Source: Luteolibacter ambystomatis
GTDB lineage: Bacteria > Verrucomicrobiota > Verrucomicrobiia > Verrucomicrobiales > Akkermansiaceae
DNA: 64,000 bases
Direction: 5' to 3'
Assembly: GCF_018137965.1 (NCBI RefSeq)
Contig: NZ_CP073100.1
Coordinates: 4,599,754 to 4,663,753 of the forward strand
Shown: piece by piece, positions 1-8,644 of the stretch
How the letters are laid out: every line of letters starts with the position of its first letter
Numbering within the stretch: position 1 is the stretch's first letter
The notes under the pieces: model-generated
What the model was told of the DNA's origin: nothing
The model's input: only the letters and a program-made list of their open reading frames with translations
The model's database searches: none
Translations under genes and position numbers: made by a program

Positions 1-1
1 C

Positions 2-406
2 GGCGTGATGTTCGGCAATCCGGAAACCACCCCCGGCGGTCGCGCGCTCAAGTTCTTCGCCTCCGTCCGCGTGGACATCCGCCGCATCGGCCAGATCAAG
101 GCCACCGATGGCACCGTCACCGGCAACCGTACCAAGATCAAGGTGGTGAAGAACAAGGTCGCGCCGCCCTTCACCGAGTGCGAGTTCGACATCATGTATG
201 CGGAGGGCATCTCCTCCACCGGCTCGCTGCTCGATCTGGCCTTGGAAATGGACATCATCCAGAAGCGCGGCTCGTGGTTCGCCTACAACGGTGCCCAGCT
301 TGCCCAGGGCCGTGATGCGGCGAAGGAAGCCCTCAAGGCCGATGAGGCCCTCTACACAGAACTTTCCGAAAAGGTCCGCGAGAAGCTCGACGCGGCCAAG
401 AAGTAA
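2..406 (+). CDS. recA: RecA recombinase, C-terminal part (5' end outside window)
   Basis: RecA is the cytoplasmic ATP-dependent strand-exchange protein that also triggers LexA cleavage. Only about the last 134 residues are present because the window begins inside the gene. The frame opens at [13 protein letters not shown], which matches the DNA-binding loop L2, and continues through [11 protein letters not shown] and the conserved [11 protein letters not shown] stretch. The C-terminal domain then ends in a charged tail (REKLDAAKK). The Walker A and B motifs lie upstream and cannot be checked. A strong terminator begins 33 nt after the stop, so recA ends its transcription unit. Confidence 0.96.
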   Translation, partial: GVMFGNPETTPGGRALKFFASVRVDIRRIGQIKATDGTVTGNRTKIKVVKNKVAPPFTECEFDIMYAEGISSTGSLLDLALEMDIIQKRGSWFAYNGAQLAQGRDAAKEALKADEALYTELSEKVREKLDAAKK

Positions 407-438
407 CAGGTCACGGCAGTCGTTCGCCGTTGGTGTTG

Positions 439-470
439 GAAGCGCGGGTTGAAAGACCCGCGCTTCTTTT
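439..470 (+). terminator. Rho-independent terminator after recA
   Basis: GAAGCGCGGGT and ACCCGCGCTTC form a perfect 11-bp stem around a 6-nt loop, followed directly by TTTT. It lies 33 nt after the recA stop codon. Confidence 0.9.
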
Positions 471-491
471 CATGACTGGGAGCTCCAAGGA

Positions 492-509
492 GTAGGGACA
501 TTCTTGTCC
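492..509 (+). repeat. Solitary REP-like GTAG hairpin
   Basis: A GTAG tetranucleotide is followed by a 5-bp hairpin, GGACA-TTCT-TGTCC. The head GTAGGGAC is the same as in the paired element at 18545-18692. The short stem makes membership in that family tentative. Confidence 0.4.
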
Positions 510-560
510 TGTTCTCTTTGCTTCAACTTTTCGTCGTTCCCGCAGCTTCATCCCGATCCC

Positions 561-815
561 ATGTCTCTCAAGCTCCCTTCCTCTGAACGAAAAGACGTCC
601 TCCGTTCCCTCGGCCGCTATTTCACCGAGGAACTTGATACTGATCTCGGCGACATGCAGGCCGGCCTCCTGCTCGACTACATCCTCAAGGAGATCGCCCC
701 ACTCGCCTACAACCAGGGAGTCGAGGACGCCCGCCGGTTTTTGTCCGACAAGATGGAGGATCTCTCCGCCTCCTGCTTTGAACACGGCCTGACGTATTGG
801 GACAAGAAGCGCTGA
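561..815 (+). CDS. DUF2164 family protein
   Basis: This 84-residue cytoplasmic protein matches the DUF2164 pattern. It has an N-terminal KLPSSERKDVLRSL segment, then RYFTEELDTDLGDMQ, then LLLDYILKEIAPLAYNQGVEDA. The family has no established function. The ATG at 561 is chosen because the homologous region begins at once (MSLKLP); an upstream in-frame start at 504 would add 19 residues unlike the family. No Shine-Dalgarno is visible. The gene lies alone between the recA terminator and a small membrane protein gene. Confidence 0.85.
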   Translation: MSLKLPSSERKDVLRSLGRYFTEELDTDLGDMQAGLLLDYILKEIAPLAYNQGVEDARRFLSDKMEDLSASCFEHGLTYWDKKR

Positions 816-896
816 GTGGCCAGGAGCATGCGATGGAAAACGGGCCACCGCTTTCCAATGGGAGAGACGCCTGATGCGCGATAGAAGAAGCGCGTC

Positions 897-902
897 AGGA
901 GG
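897..902 (+). promoter_or_regulatory. Strong Shine-Dalgarno AGGAGG
   Basis: AGGAGG lies 7 nt before the ATG at 910 and decides that start. Most genes here lack such a site. Confidence 0.75.
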
Positions 903-909
903 CATCAGG

Positions 910-1221
910 ATGAATGACTACGGGGTTGTGTTGATGGTTGTCGTCTTGATCGCAGCGATCATCCATTGGTGTTGGCGCCTTTCGCGGGCACGGACACTTT
1001 TGGAAGAATGGGCGGATTCAAGTGGTTTCCGGTTGTTGGAAAGCGAGAAGCGCGACTTCTTCAAGGGGCCTTTCTTCTGGGGATCGTCCAAATTGCAGGT
1101 GGTTTACAGGATCACGGTTTGTGATCGCAGTGGCAGGGAGAGGCAAGGTTGGGTTCGTTGCGGGGACTGGTTCTTCGGATTGATGGGCAGCCAAGTGGAA
1201 GTGAAATGGGATGATGAATGA
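910..1221 (+). CDS. Small membrane-anchored protein of unknown function
   Basis: This is a 103-residue protein that I cannot assign to a family. One N-terminal hydrophobic helix (YGVVLMVVVLIAAIIHWCW) is followed by a soluble part of about 75 residues, rich in Trp and Arg and ending acidic (KWDDE). The layout suggests a signal anchor with a cytoplasmic or periplasmic domain. The ATG at 910 is strongly supported by AGGAGG at 897-902, seven nucleotides upstream. That is one of the few clear Shine-Dalgarno sites in the window. An earlier in-frame start at 874 lacks one. Confidence 0.65.
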   Translation: MNDYGVVLMVVVLIAAIIHWCWRLSRARTLLEEWADSSGFRLLESEKRDFFKGPFFWGSSKLQVVYRITVCDRSGRERQGWVRCGDWFFGLMGSQVEVKWDDE

Positions 1222-1378
1222 ATCGGGTGAACGAGTGACTTTTGTGGCGGTGTAGCTCTGAAGTAGTGAAAGCATTACTGTTTGCGCATCGGTGCAGCGG
1301 ACGACTCCTGGTCGTAACTTGGAATCGTGAGGAGCGGTCAACCGTTCCCACTCACAAGCAGGAATGCTTACGCTACCT

Positions 1379-2857
1379 CTATGCCAGCACGCCGGTCACC
1401 ACCCTCGCCGGTTTCACGCCGGTGAGCTTTTGGTCGAGCCCTTGGAAGGGGAAGACCAGCTTCTTGTGATCGAAGCCGAGCAGGTGGAGCATGGTGGCGT
1501 GGAAGTCGCGGATGTGCACCGGGTCCTTCGCGGCGCTGTAGCCGACGGGATCGGTCTCGCCGTAGGTGAAGCCGGGCTTCACGCCCGCACCCGCCATCCA
1601 CAGCGTGAACGCTCCGGGGTTGTGATCGCGGCCGACGAACTGGTTCGTCGTGCCGCCGCGGTTCTCCTGCATCGGCGTGCGGCCGAACTCTCCGCTCCAC
1701 ACGACCAGCGTGTCTTCCAGCAAACCACGTTGTTCCAGATCGGCCAGCAGCGCGGCGATCGGCTTGTCGATATCGCGGCACTTCTTGATGAAGCCATCAT
1801 TGATCGCCTCGCTGGCGTTCGAGCCGTGTGAGTCCCAGCCCCAGTCGAAGAGCTGGATGTAACGCGTGCCGGCCTCCGCGAGACGGCGGGCGAGCAGGCA
1901 GTTGTTTGCGAAGGATTCCTTGCCCGGCTGGGTGCCGTACATCTCGTGGATGTGCGCGGGCTCCTTGGAGATGTCCATCACCTCCGGCACCGAGACCTGC
2001 ATCCGGAAGGCCATCTCATACTGGGCGATGCGGGTAAGCGTTTCCGGATCGTTGAATTCGGAGTGCGTCTGGCGATCGAGTTGGTCGAGGGCATCCAGCG
2101 CGGTGCGGCGGATGTCACGGCTCACACCGGGAGGGTTCGCGGCATTGAGCACCGGCTCGCCGCTGGAGCGGCACTGCACTCCCTGATACACGGATGGCAG
2201 GAAACCGGAGCCCCAGATCGAGGCGCCCACGCGCGGAATGCGGCCGCCGGAGATCAGCACCATGAAGCCCGGCAGGTTGCGGTTGTCGCTGCCGAGGCCC
2301 CACGTCACCCAGGATCCGATGGATGGATAGCCGAGGTTCTGATTGCCGGTGTGGACGAGCAGCTCGGCCGGGCCGTGGTTGAACTGGTCGGTCTGCATCG
2401 TCTTGATGAAGCAGAGCTTGTCCGCGTGGCGCGAGAGGTTCGGCAGGCGGTCCGAGAACCACGCGCCGGACTGGCCGTATTGTTTGAACTCGAACTGCGG
2501 GCCGAGCATCTTTGGCACGCCTTGGATGAAGGCGAAGCGCTTGCCCTCCAGGAATTCCCGCGGGCATTCCTGACCGTTGAGCCGCTTGAGGTCCGGCTTG
2601 AAATCGAAGAGGTCGAGCTGGCTCGGCGCGCCGACCATGTGGAGGAAGATCACCCGCTTGGCCTTCGGTGCAAGCAGCGGCGCGAGCGTGGCGAGAGGAT
2701 TGTCGGCATCGCGCAGGATCGCCGGTTTGCCCGCCGCCTTCGCCAGCCCCTGGGTGGCCAGCCACATGCCGCCGAGACCGGTGGTGCAGTCGCGCAGGAA
2801 GTGGCGGCGCGTCACCTGCTGGAGCCGGTCGTGCTGGATCTTTTCGAAGAGGTTCAT
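1379..2857 (-). CDS. DUF1501 domain protein with Tat signal
   Basis: This 492-residue protein belongs to the DUF1501 family, which resembles alkaline phosphatases and sulfatases in fold. It is abundant in Planctomycetes and Verrucomicrobia, but its substrate is unknown. The N-terminus carries a twin-arginine motif (TRRHFLRDC) and a hydrophobic stretch, predicting folded export. Family motifs include VIFLHMVGAPSQLDLFDFKP near residue 70 and VVWSGEFGRTPM near 390. GRDHNPGAFTLWMAGAGVK lies near 410. It is the last gene of the sigma/FecR/cytochrome cluster, 74 nt after the cytochrome gene. DUF1501 genes are typically paired with that cytochrome family, so the two probably act together outside the cytoplasm. 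Confidence 0.92.
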   Translation of the reverse strand: MNLFEKIQHDRLQQVTRRHFLRDCTTGLGGMWLATQGLAKAAGKPAILRDADNPLATLAPLLAPKAKRVIFLHMVGAPSQLDLFDFKPDLKRLNGQECPREFLEGKRFAFIQGVPKMLGPQFEFKQYGQSGAWFSDRLPNLSRHADKLCFIKTMQTDQFNHGPAELLVHTGNQNLGYPSIGSWVTWGLGSDNRNLPGFMVLISGGRIPRVGASIWGSGFLPSVYQGVQCRSSGEPVLNAANPPGVSRDIRRTALDALDQLDRQTHSEFNDPETLTRIAQYEMAFRMQVSVPEVMDISKEPAHIHEMYGTQPGKESFANNCLLARRLAEAGTRYIQLFDWGWDSHGSNASEAINDGFIKKCRDIDKPIAALLADLEQRGLLEDTLVVWSGEFGRTPMQENRGGTTNQFVGRDHNPGAFTLWMAGAGVKPGFTYGETDPVGYSAAKDPVHIRDFHATMLHLLGFDHKKLVFPFQGLDQKLTGVKPARVVTGVLA

Positions 2858-2892
2858 GGCGGGAAGGAGTTGAGGCTTCAGGATTTTTTAGC

Positions 2893-2920
2893 CGCAAAGA
2901 GGCGCAAGATTCGCAAAAGG
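2893..2920. repeat. Short tandem CGCAA-type repeat
   Basis: Three imperfect 9-10 nt units, each beginning CGCAA, sit in the 74-nt gap between the cytochrome and DUF1501 genes. The role is unknown. Confidence 0.4.
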
Positions 2921-2931
2921 AAGAGGGCGAA

Positions 2932-5799
2932 TCATCTCACCATCGCCTCATCGAGGTTCAGAAGAACGGATGAGGTCACGTTGTAGGCGGCGGCTTCCGG
3001 TGTGACTCCGGCCTTGGGATCGGGCGTGGCGGTGAAACGTTCGGTGAGCGTGCGATGCAGCTTCACCAGTTGGTCGAGCCGTTGTGGCGCGACGTTGCGG
3101 GAGGTGGTGAACTGGTAACCGGCGGCGAGCTTCGCGCGGTCATCACCGGGCGTGTCCTGGATCCGCTTGGCCAAGGCACGGGTGCATTCGTCGAACGCGG
3201 GATCGTTCAGCACGGTCAGCGCCTGCAGCGGCGTGTTCGAGACGATGCGGCGCTTGCTGCACAGTTCGCGCGTGGGTGCGTCGAAGGTGGAGAAGGTTGG
3301 GTAGGGAATACTGCGCTTCCAGTAGGTATACACCGAGCGGCGGTAGCGGCCGGCATCCCCTTCCTTCGGTGTCATCCAGGGATCGGTGACGAAAGGCTTC
3401 CATACTCCGGGAGGCAATGGTGGAAACGCAGGGCTGCCGAGTTTCTGGCTGGAAAGCAATCCCGACAAGGCGAGAGCGTTGTCGCGTGCCATCTCCGCGG
3501 TGAGGCGCTGGCGCGGGCCGCGGGAGAGCAGGCGGTTCGATTGGTCGCGTTCGTTCATGCCGGGTGCGATGACCGCGCTCTGGCGGTAGGTGGCGCTGGT
3601 GGCGATCTCGCGCAACAGGCGTTTCATGCTCCACTTCATGTCAGTCTCGAAGCGCACCGCGAGATCATCGAGCAATTCGGGATGTGAGGGCTTCATACCG
3701 GAAGAACCGAAGTCCTCCGCCGTTTCCACGATGCCGGTGCCGAAGAGTTCCAGCCAGAAGCGGTTCACCGCCACACGCGCGGTGAGCGGATTGTCCGTGG
3801 AGGTGAGCCAGCGGGCGAGGCCGAGGCGGTTCGGCGGCGCGTCCTTCGGCATTCGTGGGAAGATCGCGGGCACGTCCGGCTTCCCGATGAGCGCGCCCTT
3901 GTCCAGCCAGTTGCCGCGCACGAAGACATGCGTTTCGCGGCGGGCGGCGGGTTCCACATCGCGCATCACCGGCACGGTGGTGGTGGGGATGGCGTCGAGC
4001 TTCTTGTCCGCGTCGATGAGGGTCTGGCGCAGCGCGACCACATCCGGGCGTGTCAGGAGGTTCGTCCATGCCGGATCGCTGGTGGTGGCGAGGCGTCCGC
4101 GCTTTGACACCATCGGGAAGCTGGAGATGATCGTGCCGCCATTGGCGAGCGTGACCTGCACCTTGTCGCCGTTCGTCAGCACGATGGGAAGTTGCGGGAT
4201 CACCACGCACCAGCGGGTACGGTCGATCTTGCTGTAAGGGCCCCAGCCCTGCTTGCCCTTGAGCGAGTTCTCCGGATCGAACAGCGGATGTTCCTCGTCT
4301 CCGATCAAACGCGCCAGCGGCACCGGCCGCGCGGGCGTGCCATCGGCGAGCAGGACGCTCACCTCGACCCGTTTGAGGAACGATCCCCATTCCGGCGTGA
4401 GGCGGGCCTTCGCTTCATCCAGTGGCAGCAGTTCCAGGCGCAGGGCGGTCAGCGCCGGAGAATCCGCCGCGGCGGGAAACACCAACGTGTGTACCGAATT
4501 GCTCGCTACATTCCCCTCGGTGCGGAATTCGGAGTAACCGCTCTGCACCACGGTCTTGAGCTTCGTGCCCCTGCCGGTGGCGGTCATCTCCTTCACGGGG
4601 GCCCAGCGGGTGGCGGTATTCAATTTACCATGGATCTCGTACAAATCGGACTCGGCCTTCGAGATTGCGGCTTCGTATTGTCCGGCCTCGGCATGTTTCG
4701 TGCGGTCGATCGGCACCCGCATCACCGGAAGGTTCTCGGTGAGATCCCAATCCCGCGTCTGGTTGAAGAAGTCGGAGAATTTGTAGTACTCGTCGTGTTG
4801 GATCGGATCGTAGGGATGACTGTGGCACTGCACGCAGCCGAAGGTCTGGCCTTGGAAGACCTCCCAGGTCGTATTTACCCGGTCGAGCACGGCGGCCACG
4901 CGGAACTCCTCGTCATCCGTGCCGCCCTCGTCGTTCGATTGGCTGAGACGCTGGAAGGTGGTGGCGATCTGTTGATCGAGCGTCGGATTCGGCAGCAGGT
5001 CGCCCGCGAGTTGTTCGGTGGCGAAGCGATCGAACGGCATGTCGCCGTTGAAGGCTTCGATCAACCAATCGCGATATTTCCACACATCGCGGCGGCGGTC
5101 GAGACCGAGGCCTTCCGAATCGGCATAGCGCGCGACATCCATCCACACCGAGGCCCAGCGTTCACCGAAAGCAGGCGATGCCAGCAACCGGTCCACCTGC
5201 TTTTCATAGGCGTCCGGCGTGGTGTCTTTCTGGAAAGTATCCAACTCAGCGGGCGAAGGCGGCAGACCGATGAGATCGAGCGAGGCGCGGCGCAGCAGGG
5301 CGGCACGATCCGCTTCCGCCGAAGGCTTCAGCTTCTCGGTGTCGAGACGTGCGAGCACGAAGGCATCAATGGGATTGCGACACCATGCGGCATTCGAGAC
5401 GGCGGGTGCGGGATGACGCTCCGGCTTCACGAACGACCAGTGTTCTCCCCACTTCGCGCCTTCCTTCACCCATTGGGTCAGCGTCGCGATTTCCTTGTCC
5501 GGCAGACGCGGACCGTGCTCGGGCTTCGGCATCACGTCGTCCGGATCGTGGGTCACGATGCGGCGGATCATTTCCGAGGCATCCGGATTCCCCGGCACCA
5601 CCACCGGCTTTCCGGACTCGCCCTTGCCCAGCACCTTGTCGCGATAGACGAACGATACGTGGCCGGCTTCCTTCACGCCGCCATGGCACGCGGTACACTT
5701 GGCGTTGAGGATGGGCTGCACGTCGCGCGCGAAATCGATCTCGCCTTGGCAGACGAGCGGCACGAGCGCGGGGAGGAGAAACGCCAGGGGGAACTTCAT
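2932..5799 (-). CDS. Planctomycete-type cytochrome c with DUF1549 and DUF1553
   Basis: This 955-residue exported protein has the PSC1-DUF1549-DUF1553 architecture. A Sec signal ends near residue 19. A heme c motif CTACH (Cys35, Cys38, His39) follows inside IDFARDVQPILNAKCTACHG. DUF1549 covers roughly 120-340 and contains a second CxxCH, CVQCH at 322-326. DUF1553 covers the C-terminal third (NRFWLELFGTGIVETAEDFG). The family is common in Planctomycetes and Verrucomicrobia and is suspected to serve in redox steps of glycan catabolism, but no reaction is established. Its ATG overlaps the upstream FecR stop as ATGA, so translation is coupled. Confidence 0.93.
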   Translation of the reverse strand: MKFPLAFLLPALVPLVCQGEIDFARDVQPILNAKCTACHGGVKEAGHVSFVYRDKVLGKGESGKPVVVPGNPDASEMIRRIVTHDPDDVMPKPEHGPRLPDKEIATLTQWVKEGAKWGEHWSFVKPERHPAPAVSNAAWCRNPIDAFVLARLDTEKLKPSAEADRAALLRRASLDLIGLPPSPAELDTFQKDTTPDAYEKQVDRLLASPAFGERWASVWMDVARYADSEGLGLDRRRDVWKYRDWLIEAFNGDMPFDRFATEQLAGDLLPNPTLDQQIATTFQRLSQSNDEGGTDDEEFRVAAVLDRVNTTWEVFQGQTFGCVQCHSHPYDPIQHDEYYKFSDFFNQTRDWDLTENLPVMRVPIDRTKHAEAGQYEAAISKAESDLYEIHGKLNTATRWAPVKEMTATGRGTKLKTVVQSGYSEFRTEGNVASNSVHTLVFPAAADSPALTALRLELLPLDEAKARLTPEWGSFLKRVEVSVLLADGTPARPVPLARLIGDEEHPLFDPENSLKGKQGWGPYSKIDRTRWCVVIPQLPIVLTNGDKVQVTLANGGTIISSFPMVSKRGRLATTSDPAWTNLLTRPDVVALRQTLIDADKKLDAIPTTTVPVMRDVEPAARRETHVFVRGNWLDKGALIGKPDVPAIFPRMPKDAPPNRLGLARWLTSTDNPLTARVAVNRFWLELFGTGIVETAEDFGSSGMKPSHPELLDDLAVRFETDMKWSMKRLLREIATSATYRQSAVIAPGMNERDQSNRLLSRGPRQRLTAEMARDNALALSGLLSSQKLGSPAFPPLPPGVWKPFVTDPWMTPKEGDAGRYRRSVYTYWKRSIPYPTFSTFDAPTRELCSKRRIVSNTPLQALTVLNDPAFDECTRALAKRIQDTPGDDRAKLAAGYQFTTSRNVAPQRLDQLVKLHRTLTERFTATPDPKAGVTPEAAAYNVTSSVLLNLDEAMVR

Positions 5800-7097
5800 T
5801 CGGAAAAGATGCGGATTTCGTTCAAGCCGCCGCCTTGATTCTCATGATCGGCCGGGCGCTTCGGGTGACGATAGTGGTCGGTCACGACCACCTTCACGTA
5901 GCGGGCCTGCACGGGCGTGAAGGAGAAGTCATGGAACGGAAACGGTCCGCTCGCGGTGGGATCGATGCGTGGAAGCGATCCCTGCGTCGCTGCGGTGAAG
6001 TGGACGTTGTCCTCGGACACCAGCGCGATGAAAGCGGCGGTGCCGCGGTCGTTGATGCGGCGGTTGCCGGTGTTCTGCAGCGAAATGCGACCGACCGTCT
6101 GTACGGATTCGAGATCTACGGTGAACTCCCCATTCTCACCATTCGGAGCGAGCCAGAACGACCAATCGCCGGGTACGCCGGTGTCATCGGTGCGACCGTC
6201 GGTGAGGTTCTCCGGTGGGAAGACCGAGCCGTGCGGGCGGATGCAATAGCCCGGGCTCATGACCGGCTTGCCGAGCGCAAGGTTGCGGCGGTCGGACACG
6301 GAAGCGCTGGCGGGCAGGATCTTCGGCACGGTGACCGGATCGGTATCGAGCGAGCTCAGCAAACGCGGACCGGCGGGATCCTGGAGCAGCACACGGGCAT
6401 CGCCGCGATAGAGGCGCGGCTTGCCCGCCACGGCGTCCACCTGCACCTCGCCCTCATACACTTCGGTGAGGATGACCGGCTGCGTCCCATCGCTGCCCAC
6501 GGCCAGCCCGAAACGCGTGCCAAGATCGACGAAGCGTCCTCCCGGTGTGTCCACGCGGAATCCCTGCGCCCCCTCCGGCGCATGCACGGAGGCGCGGCCA
6601 TGGAGCACGGTCAGGGCCTCCGATTTATCGAGCTGGAAGCGGCACGGCCCTTCCAGTGTGACATGGGCACCACTGGGATAAGAAAGCTCCGCCACACCGC
6701 GGACCAATTCCAAGGGCGTGGAGGCGGGCAGGCGGTCGTTTGCGGCCAGCGAGATCGAGCCACCCCACTGCACGTCATAGGCGGAGACGATCCGGGCGCG
6801 CGGTCCGGGCTTGTGGAAATAAAGCGCGGTGGCAGTGCCGAGCAATGCCACGGCAGCCGCGGCGGAGAGATTGCGGACCCAGGTGCGGCGTGCGGAAGGC
6901 ATTGCCACCACCTTCAGAGTTTCCGGCTGGGCGGCCGCGCGGCGTGTCAATGAGGAGTGGATCGAGGTGGAGCGGCGGTAGCGGTCGCGAGCGTCCTTCG
7001 AGGCCAGCAGCAACTCGTTCAATTCGGCGCGGGTGGCGTCGTCGAGCGTGCCATCGAACAGGCACTGGATCAGATGATCGAGACGGTCCGGGTTCAT
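5796..7097 (-). CDS. FecR-type transmembrane regulator (putative anti-sigma) with discoidin-like C-terminus
   Basis: This 433-residue protein begins with a cytoplasmic segment of about 90 residues (DRLDHLIQCLFDGTLDD). One transmembrane helix follows near 95-115 (LSAAAAVALLGTATALYF), then a FecR-like periplasmic domain (GAHVTLEGPCRFQL and FRVDTPGGRFVDLGTRFGL). The last 140 residues resemble an F5/8 type C module (DGRTDDTGVPGDWSFWL, RYVKVVVTD). Such proteins normally sequester the ECF sigma factor encoded next to them. Its start overlaps the sigma gene stop by 4 nt, and its own stop overlaps the cytochrome start. The discoidin-like end suggests a sugar or surface ligand, which is inference. Confidence 0.85.
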   Translation of the reverse strand: MNPDRLDHLIQCLFDGTLDDATRAELNELLLASKDARDRYRRSTSIHSSLTRRAAAQPETLKVVAMPSARRTWVRNLSAAAAVALLGTATALYFHKPGPRARIVSAYDVQWGGSISLAANDRLPASTPLELVRGVAELSYPSGAHVTLEGPCRFQLDKSEALTVLHGRASVHAPEGAQGFRVDTPGGRFVDLGTRFGLAVGSDGTQPVILTEVYEGEVQVDAVAGKPRLYRGDARVLLQDPAGPRLLSSLDTDPVTVPKILPASASVSDRRNLALGKPVMSPGYCIRPHGSVFPPENLTDGRTDDTGVPGDWSFWLAPNGENGEFTVDLESVQTVGRISLQNTGNRRINDRGTAAFIALVSEDNVHFTAATQGSLPRIDPTASGPFPFHDFSFTPVQARYVKVVVTDHYRHPKRPADHENQGGGLNEIRIFSE

Positions 7098-7624
7098 GAC
7101 AGGGCGGAGGGACCGAGTTTCCGCTCGATGCAGTCCTCGAGCGTCTTGCGGATGCGGAGCAGCAGCACGGACAGAGCGCCGGGAGTTTTCTCGCGGGCCC
7201 GCGCCAGATCCTGCACGGAGGCACCGGGTTCGTAGCGGGCGAGGATCAGCTCGCGGTGCTGGCGTGGGAGCTGGTTGAGGCAACCTTCCAGCGCTTCTTG
7301 CACCGGGCTGGTGTGGTCGTGCGGCGAATGCTCATCCGCGAGCATCTCCACGAGCTGGTCATTGAAGACATGCCGGTCGCGGCCGGCATCGCGGCGGGCG
7401 GCCATCACCTGATGGCGGGCCACACCGAATGCCCAGGCGAGGAAGGGGCGCTCCGGATCGTAATCCGCGGCCTTCCGCCACAGCACGAGATTGGTCTCCT
7501 GCAGCACGTCCTCCGCCAGACTGCGGTCCGGCAGCAGGGATAGGATGTAGCGATGCAGGGCGGCCTGGTGGCTGGCGATCCAGCCGACCATGCGTTCCTC
7601 GGGATTTCTCGGGCGTTCCGTCAT
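7094..7624 (-). CDS. ECF RNA polymerase sigma factor
   Basis: This 176-residue ECF sigma factor has region 2 near residues 15-85 (DRSLAEDVLQETNLVLWRKA, then PFLAWAFGVARHQVMAARRD). Region 4 lies near 115-165 (LPRQHRELILARYEPGASVQDLA). It resembles the ECF groups that are expanded in Planctomycetes and Verrucomicrobia and lie beside FecR and cytochrome/DUF1501 genes. It heads that operon through two ATGA overlaps, so it probably drives transcription of its own cluster under control of the FecR protein. A 29-nt palindrome sits 2 nt upstream of the start codon. Confidence 0.92.
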   Translation of the reverse strand: MTERPRNPEERMVGWIASHQAALHRYILSLLPDRSLAEDVLQETNLVLWRKAADYDPERPFLAWAFGVARHQVMAARRDAGRDRHVFNDQLVEMLADEHSPHDHTSPVQEALEGCLNQLPRQHRELILARYEPGASVQDLARAREKTPGALSVLLLRIRKTLEDCIERKLGPSALS

Positions 7625-7626
7625 CA

Positions 7627-7655
7627 GGGCTTCCGGTAACCTTTACCGCAAGCCC
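7627..7655 (-). promoter_or_regulatory. Long palindrome just upstream of the ECF sigma gene
   Basis: On the plus strand, GGGCTT-C-CGGTAA is followed by CCT and then TTACCG-C-AAGCCC. This makes 12 bp of stem with one internal C-C mismatch and a 3-nt loop. It ends 2 nt before the ATG at 7624, so it could be an operator or a mRNA hairpin covering the initiation region. Confidence 0.6.
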
Positions 7656-7689
7656 GCCTGATCTTACGCCTAAATCCTCAGTGAGATGA

Positions 7690-8358
7690 TCACGCCGAGC
7701 GGATTTCCGCCACGGCGTAGGCCATGTCCGGCGCGCGGAAGGTGGAGGAACCTGCCACCATCGCGTTCGCGCCCGCTTGGCCGCAGAGGGCCGCAGTGCG
7801 GGCGTCGATGCCGCCGTCCACCTCGATGTGATACGCCAGCCCGTGTTCGGCACGGTACTTCGCCGCCGCTTCGATTTTCGGCAGGACTTCCGACATGAAC
7901 GCTTGGCCGCCGAATCCCGGCACTACCGTCATGCACAGCAGCAGGTCGATCTGCTTGAGATAGGGGATGGCCGCCTCGAACGGCGTCGCCGGATTGAGCG
8001 CCAGACCGGCTTGGCAACCGGCGTCCCGGATGCGGCCGAGGGTGTCGCAGACATCGTGATCCGCCTCGACATGGACGGTGATCAGGTCCGCTCCCGCCGC
8101 CACAAAGCGCGGCAGGTAGTGGTCCGGCCGGGAAATCATCAGGTGGACGTCCAGGAAGATGTCATTGGTCTCATGGACCGTCTGGACCATCGCCGGGCCG
8201 AAGGAAATGTTGTCCACGAAGTGGCCGTCCATCACGTCGAGATGCAGCCAGTCGGCCCCGGCGTGGATGGCGCGGGTGACTTCCTCACGGACACGCGAAA
8301 AATCCGCCGCCAGCAAGGACGGCGCCACCACCCGGTCGTGGAACGTTCTTTGGATCAC
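7690..8358 (-). CDS. rpe: Ribulose-phosphate 3-epimerase
   Basis: The enzyme interconverts ribulose 5-phosphate and xylulose 5-phosphate in the cytoplasmic pentose phosphate pathway. The TIM-barrel protein shows VAPSLLAADFSRV at the N-terminus and the metal-site signature HLDVMDGHFVDNISFGP near residue 38. Further along come VHLMISRPDHYLPRFVAAGA, MTVVPGFGGQAFM and EVDGGIDARTAALCGQAGAN. With the GTG at 8358 the length is 222 residues, typical for the family. A TTG 14 codons upstream (8400) is less likely. It is the gene before the ECF sigma operon, 65 nt away. Confidence 0.93.
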   Translation of the reverse strand: MIQRTFHDRVVAPSLLAADFSRVREEVTRAIHAGADWLHLDVMDGHFVDNISFGPAMVQTVHETNDIFLDVHLMISRPDHYLPRFVAAGADLITVHVEADHDVCDTLGRIRDAGCQAGLALNPATPFEAAIPYLKQIDLLLCMTVVPGFGGQAFMSEVLPKIEAAAKYRAEHGLAYHIEVDGGIDARTAALCGQAGANAMVAGSSTFRAPDMAYAVAEIRSA

Positions 8359-8644
8359 GCGGAGAGAGAAGCGGCGGAGCCGGAAACTGCCAAGCCACAA
8401 GTGGACGGCAATTTTTCATGGGCGGAGCGCCCGCGGCTCATGTGGGCCGGCGGATCGGTGCACCACGCACCTCCGCGGCGGAATTTTGCACCCTCCGGGG
8501 GTCTCAAATATCCCATGCATTTTGCGAAAAACGACAACGAGCCATTTGATTTCAGCGGATTGCGGTTCCATGGTGCCGGATGGCCCGGTGATTGCGATGG
8601 GGGTGCCAAGAGATTCGATCTCGATTGCACAACCCGAAACGATC

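Noticed and set aside
1222..1378. Possible tRNA or small RNA in the gap before the DUF1501 gene.
   Set aside because: No cloverleaf or T-loop consensus could be built, and I see no structured or coding signal there.
4192..5838. Long open frame of 548 codons antisense to the cytochrome gene, and similar frames at 1946-2986 and 25560-27188.
   Set aside because: The opposite strands encode clear conserved proteins. The antisense frames show Arg/His/Gly-rich composition typical of high-GC shadows and have no motifs.
8359..8644. Upstream extension of the micro-ORF at 8645 or another small gene.
   Set aside because: The frame is open, but the residues look non-coding and there is no start with a ribosome-binding site. 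Apart from short GC-rich inverted repeats I see nothing in this stretch.
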